DNA from: Streptomyces ardesiacus
GTDB lineage: Bacteria; Actinomycetota; Actinomycetes; Streptomycetales; Streptomycetaceae
Reading direction: 5' to 3'
DNA: 64,000 nt
Assembly (NCBI RefSeq): GCF_003112575.1
Contig: NZ_BEWC01000002.1
Location: forward strand, 992,001-1,056,000
Part shown: positions 61,658 through 64,000 of the stretch, piece by piece
Numbering within the stretch: position 1 is the first letter of the stretch
Layout: each line of letters opens with the position of its first letter
Made by a program: the position numbers and the translations under genes
Notes under the pieces: model-generated
The model's database searches: none
What the model saw: only the letters and a program-made list of their open reading frames with translations
What the model was told of the DNA's origin: nothing

Positions 61658-63078
61658 GCGACCAGGCAGAGGACAAAGCGGTGACCATTCCCGCACAGAC
61701 CAGCGGTGCCACCCTGACCAAGGACGCCGCCCCCGGCGAGACCCTGCTCAAGGTGACCGGGCTGCAGAAGCACTTCCCGATCAAGAAGGGCCTGCTGCAG
61801 CGCCAGGCCGGCGCGGTCCGCGCCGTCGACGGCATCGACTTCGAGGTCAGGGCCGGCGAGACGCTGGGCGTCGTGGGCGAGTCCGGCTGCGGCAAGTCGA
61901 CCATGGGCCGGCTGATCACCCGGCTCCTGGAGCCCACCGCGGGCAAGGTCGAGTTCCAGGGCAAGGACATCACCCACCTCGGCGTCGGCGGGATGCGTCC
62001 GCTGCGCCGCGACGTGCAGATGATCTTCCAGGACCCGTACTCCTCGCTGAACCCGCGCCACACCATCGGCACGATCGTCAGCGCCCCCTTCAAGCTCCAG
62101 GGCGTCCAGCCCGAGGGCGGGGTCAAGAAGGAGGTCCAGCGGCTCCTGTCGGTGGTCGGCCTCAACCCCGAGCACTACAACCGCTACCCGCACGAGTTCT
62201 CCGGCGGCCAGCGCCAGCGCATCGGCATCGCCCGCGCGCTCGCGCTCAACCCGAAGCTGGTCGTCGCCGACGAGCCGGTCTCCGCGCTCGACGTGTCGAT
62301 CCAGGCCCAGGTCGTCAACCTGCTCGACGACCTCCAGCAGGAGCTGGGCCTGACGTACGTGATCATCGCGCACGACCTCTCCGTCGTCCGGCACGTCTCG
62401 GACCGGATCGCGGTGATGTACCTCGGCAAGATCATGGAGCTGGCCGACCGCGACCTGCTCTACAAGTCGCCGATGCACCCGTACACCAAGGCGCTGATGT
62501 CGGCCGTCCCGATCCCGGACCCGGCCCGCAAGTCGGCCAAGAGCGAGCGCATCCTGCTCAAGGGCGACGTGCCCTCGCCGATCGCCCCGCCGAGCGGCTG
62601 CCGCTTCCACACCCGGTGCTGGAAGGCGACGCAGATCTGCACCACCACCGAGCCGCCGCTCAAGGAGCTGCGGCCGGGGCAGCAGGTCGCCTGCCACCAC
62701 CCGGAGAACTTCGAGGACCAGGCCCCGCAGGACGTCGTCCTGCTCTCCGCGGCGAAGGAGGCGGCGGAGCTGGTGTCGGAGGAGGCCCTGGCGGAGTCGG
62801 CGGCGACCTCGGCCGCCGTCGCCGCGGAGGTCGGGGCGGAGTCCGCGAAGACCCCGGCGTCCGACGGCGACGAGCCTGCGGCCGAGGGCACCGACGGCGC
62901 TGACACCGAGGGCACTGACGGCACCGACGGCGCTGGCACCGAGGGCACCGGCGGCACGGACGGCACCGACGGCGACGCTACCGAGGGCACCGACGGCGAC
63001 GGCACCGACGGCACCGGCGAGAGCGCCGGGGCCGCCGACGGGAGCACCGACGAGAAGCCTCCCGCCAAGGAGAAGTGA
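61654..63078 (+). CDS. Peptide ABC transporter ATPase (DppF/OppF type) with long acidic C-terminal tail
   Basis: 474 residues from the GTG that overlaps the upstream stop as GTGA; GTG 61681, with AGAGGA 7 bases upstream, is a good alternative. [52 protein letters not shown] and [12 protein letters not shown] are complete, followed by the oligo_HPY region [16 protein letters not shown]. The ABC core ends near residue 360. The rest is an Ala/Glu stretch and then a GTDG/GTEG-rich acidic repeat of about 60 residues ending in Lys-rich PPAKEK, which is unusual for OppF. Confidence 0.94.
   Translation: MSDQAEDKAVTIPAQTSGATLTKDAAPGETLLKVTGLQKHFPIKKGLLQRQAGAVRAVDGIDFEVRAGETLGVVGESGCGKSTMGRLITRLLEPTAGKVEFQGKDITHLGVGGMRPLRRDVQMIFQDPYSSLNPRHTIGTIVSAPFKLQGVQPEGGVKKEVQRLLSVVGLNPEHYNRYPHEFSGGQRQRIGIARALALNPKLVVADEPVSALDVSIQAQVVNLLDDLQQELGLTYVIIAHDLSVVRHVSDRIAVMYLGKIMELADRDLLYKSPMHPYTKALMSAVPIPDPARKSAKSERILLKGDVPSPIAPPSGCRFHTRCWKATQICTTTEPPLKELRPGQQVACHHPENFEDQAPQDVVLLSAAKEAAELVSEEALAESAATSAAVAAEVGAESAKTPASDGDEPAAEGTDGADTEGTDGTDGAGTEGTGGTDGTDGDATEGTDGDGTDGTGESAGAADGSTDEKPPAKEK
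62881..63020 (+). repeat. GTDG-coding low-complexity repeats at the oppF 3' end
   Basis: Units related to GAGGGCACCGACGGC recur about nine times in frame, encoding Gly-Thr-Asp-Gly and Glu-Gly-Thr. Near-identical units could expand or contract by slippage. Confidence 0.85.
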
Positions 63079-63100
63079 CCTCACTCACCCGCCCTGACAC

Positions 63101-63135
63101 TGAGCCCCTGCCTTCGTTTGTAAGGCGGGGGCTCA
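63101..63135 (+). terminator. Terminator after the oligopeptide transporter operon
   Basis: TGAGCCCCTGCCTT and AAGGCGGGGGCTCA form a 14-bp stem with one G-T wobble around CGTTTGT, 22 bases after the oppF stop. Confidence 0.75.
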
Positions 63136-63156
63136 CTGGCAGGTAAGAATGGAAGG

Positions 63157-63816
63157 GTGTACGAGCAACTCTTCAGCCCCACCGTCCAGCACACGCTCGA
63201 CCTGGTCGGCATCTTCGTCTTCGCCATCTCCGGCGCGCTGCTGGCCGTACGCAAGAACTTCGACGTCTTCGGCATCGCCGTCCTCGCCGAGGTCACCGCG
63301 CTGGGCGGCGGGCTCTTCCGGGACCTGGTGATCGGCGCGGTGCCGCCCGCCGCCTTCACCGACCTCGGGTACTTCCTCACCCCGCTGCTCGCGACGCTGC
63401 TGGTCTTCTTCCTCCACCCCCACGTGGAACGTCTCCAGACCGGCGTGAACATCTTCGACGCGGCGGGCCTCGGCCTGTTCTGCGTCGCCGGCACCACCAA
63501 GGCCTACGACTACGGTCTCGGCCTGACCGCCTCGGCCTGCCTGGGCCTGGCCACCGCCGTCGGCGGCGGCGTCCTGCGCGACGTGCTCGCCAACGAGGTG
63601 CCCTCCCTCCTGCGCTGGGACCGCGACCTGTACGCCGTCCCCGCGATCGTCGGCTCCACGATGGTCGCCCTGTGCATCCGCTACGAGGCCCTCACCCCGC
63701 TCACCAGCGCACTCGCGGTCGTCACGGCCTTCGTCCTGCGCCTGCTCGCCCTGCGGTACCACTGGCGCGCACCCCGCGCCTGGAACCGCCGGTCGACGGT
63801 GGTGGAGGGGGAGTGA
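63157..63816 (+). CDS. TRIC/YvgB-type (UPF0126) membrane channel family protein
   Basis: 219 residues with seven membrane segments arranged as an internal duplication: VTALGGGLFRDLVIG in the first half and ATAVGGGVLRDVLANEVP in the second. The Gly-rich kinks are diagnostic of bacterial TRIC cation channels. The function in Streptomyces is unknown. GTG 63157 lacks a good ribosome-binding site, but AAGAAT lies 6 bases upstream, just past the oppF terminator, so it may have its own promoter and a leaderless mRNA. Confidence 0.88.
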   Translation: MYEQLFSPTVQHTLDLVGIFVFAISGALLAVRKNFDVFGIAVLAEVTALGGGLFRDLVIGAVPPAAFTDLGYFLTPLLATLLVFFLHPHVERLQTGVNIFDAAGLGLFCVAGTTKAYDYGLGLTASACLGLATAVGGGVLRDVLANEVPSLLRWDRDLYAVPAIVGSTMVALCIRYEALTPLTSALAVVTAFVLRLLALRYHWRAPRAWNRRSTVVEGE

Positions 63817-63829
63817 GCCCCGGCTTCCG

Positions 63830-64000
63830 TCAGGGGTGCGGCATGTCCTTGACGAAGACGAGGCCGTCGATCGTGTCCAGGTGGCCCGGGTCGAGCGGGG
63901 CGTAGCCGAACCAGGGGGAGACGCGGGGCGCGGGCCGCGGATCGCCGAGGGCGGCGGCCAGCAGCGCGGGGTCCACGACGCAGGGGTCGTCCGGCAGGTC
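63830..64000 (-). CDS. 3' end of an unidentified gene (continues beyond window)
   Basis: On the minus strand 56 codons are open from 64000 to TGA at 63830-63832, with Streptomyces codon bias. The C-terminus includes RVSPWFGYAPLDPGHLDTI and ends FVKDMPHP. I do not recognise the family from this piece. It converges on the TRIC-type gene with 13 bases between stops. Confidence 0.6.
   Translation of the reverse strand, partial: DLPDDPCVVDPALLAAALGDPRPAPRVSPWFGYAPLDPGHLDTIDGLVFVKDMPHP

Overview
The window is about 72% GC chromosome from an actinomycete, almost certainly a Streptomyces close to S. coelicolor. This rests on codon bias with G or C in nearly every third position, frequent GTG starts, ATGA/GTGA stop-start overlaps, and gene content. 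From memory, not from a search, the order resembles the S. coelicolor SCO5439-SCO5482 stretch: the glgE operon, a guanine-specific ADP-ribosyltransferase, the EF-hand protein CabD, the gcvTH-glyA-sdaA block and an oligopeptide ABC transporter. Genes are dense. I see no rRNA, tRNA, insertion sequence, integrase, CRISPR array or replication origin.

Layout. 1-1291: 3' end of a HelD/UvrD-like helicase. 1295-11908: alpha-glucan block, with glgE-treS-mak-glgB on the minus strand and glgP divergent. Trehalose is isomerised to maltose (TreS), phosphorylated (Mak), polymerised to alpha-1,4-glucan (GlgE) and branched (GlgB); GlgP degrades glucan, and glgX for debranching lies at 29.6-31.9 kb. 11954-16557: a DUF1990 protein and two secreted M4 metalloproteases that share a 62-bp upstream block. 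16848-24227: four translationally coupled ABC exporter genes forming two asymmetric pairs. 24417-28054: an ABC-2 exporter and a NarL-type two-component system, behind a 28-bp palindrome. 28071-29498: a sulfatase. 32048-34641: tandem L,D-transpeptidases.

34687-42670: single genes for enoyl-CoA hydratase, an anti-sigma-like ATPase, an ADP-ribosyltransferase, a GNAT enzyme, a MerR regulator, CabD, an F420/NADP oxidoreductase-like protein, a GH25 muramidase, an M15 carboxypeptidase and an MHS transporter. 42812-48920: a divergent three-gene module with a 1531-residue repeat-CHAT protease, a membrane protein and a small Cys-containing protein. This is the best candidate for a poorly described system. 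48936-53540: sdaA, glyA, gcvH and gcvT behind a tandem glycine riboswitch. 53721-56248: a P-loop protein and two SseB-like paralogues. 56575-63078: five-gene oligopeptide ABC transporter. 63157-64000: a TRIC-type channel gene and the 3' end of an unidentified gene.

Much of the window serves carbon storage, cell-envelope remodelling and export, plus one-carbon and serine/glycine balance. All functional assignments come from reading motifs and family resemblance; no database search was run.
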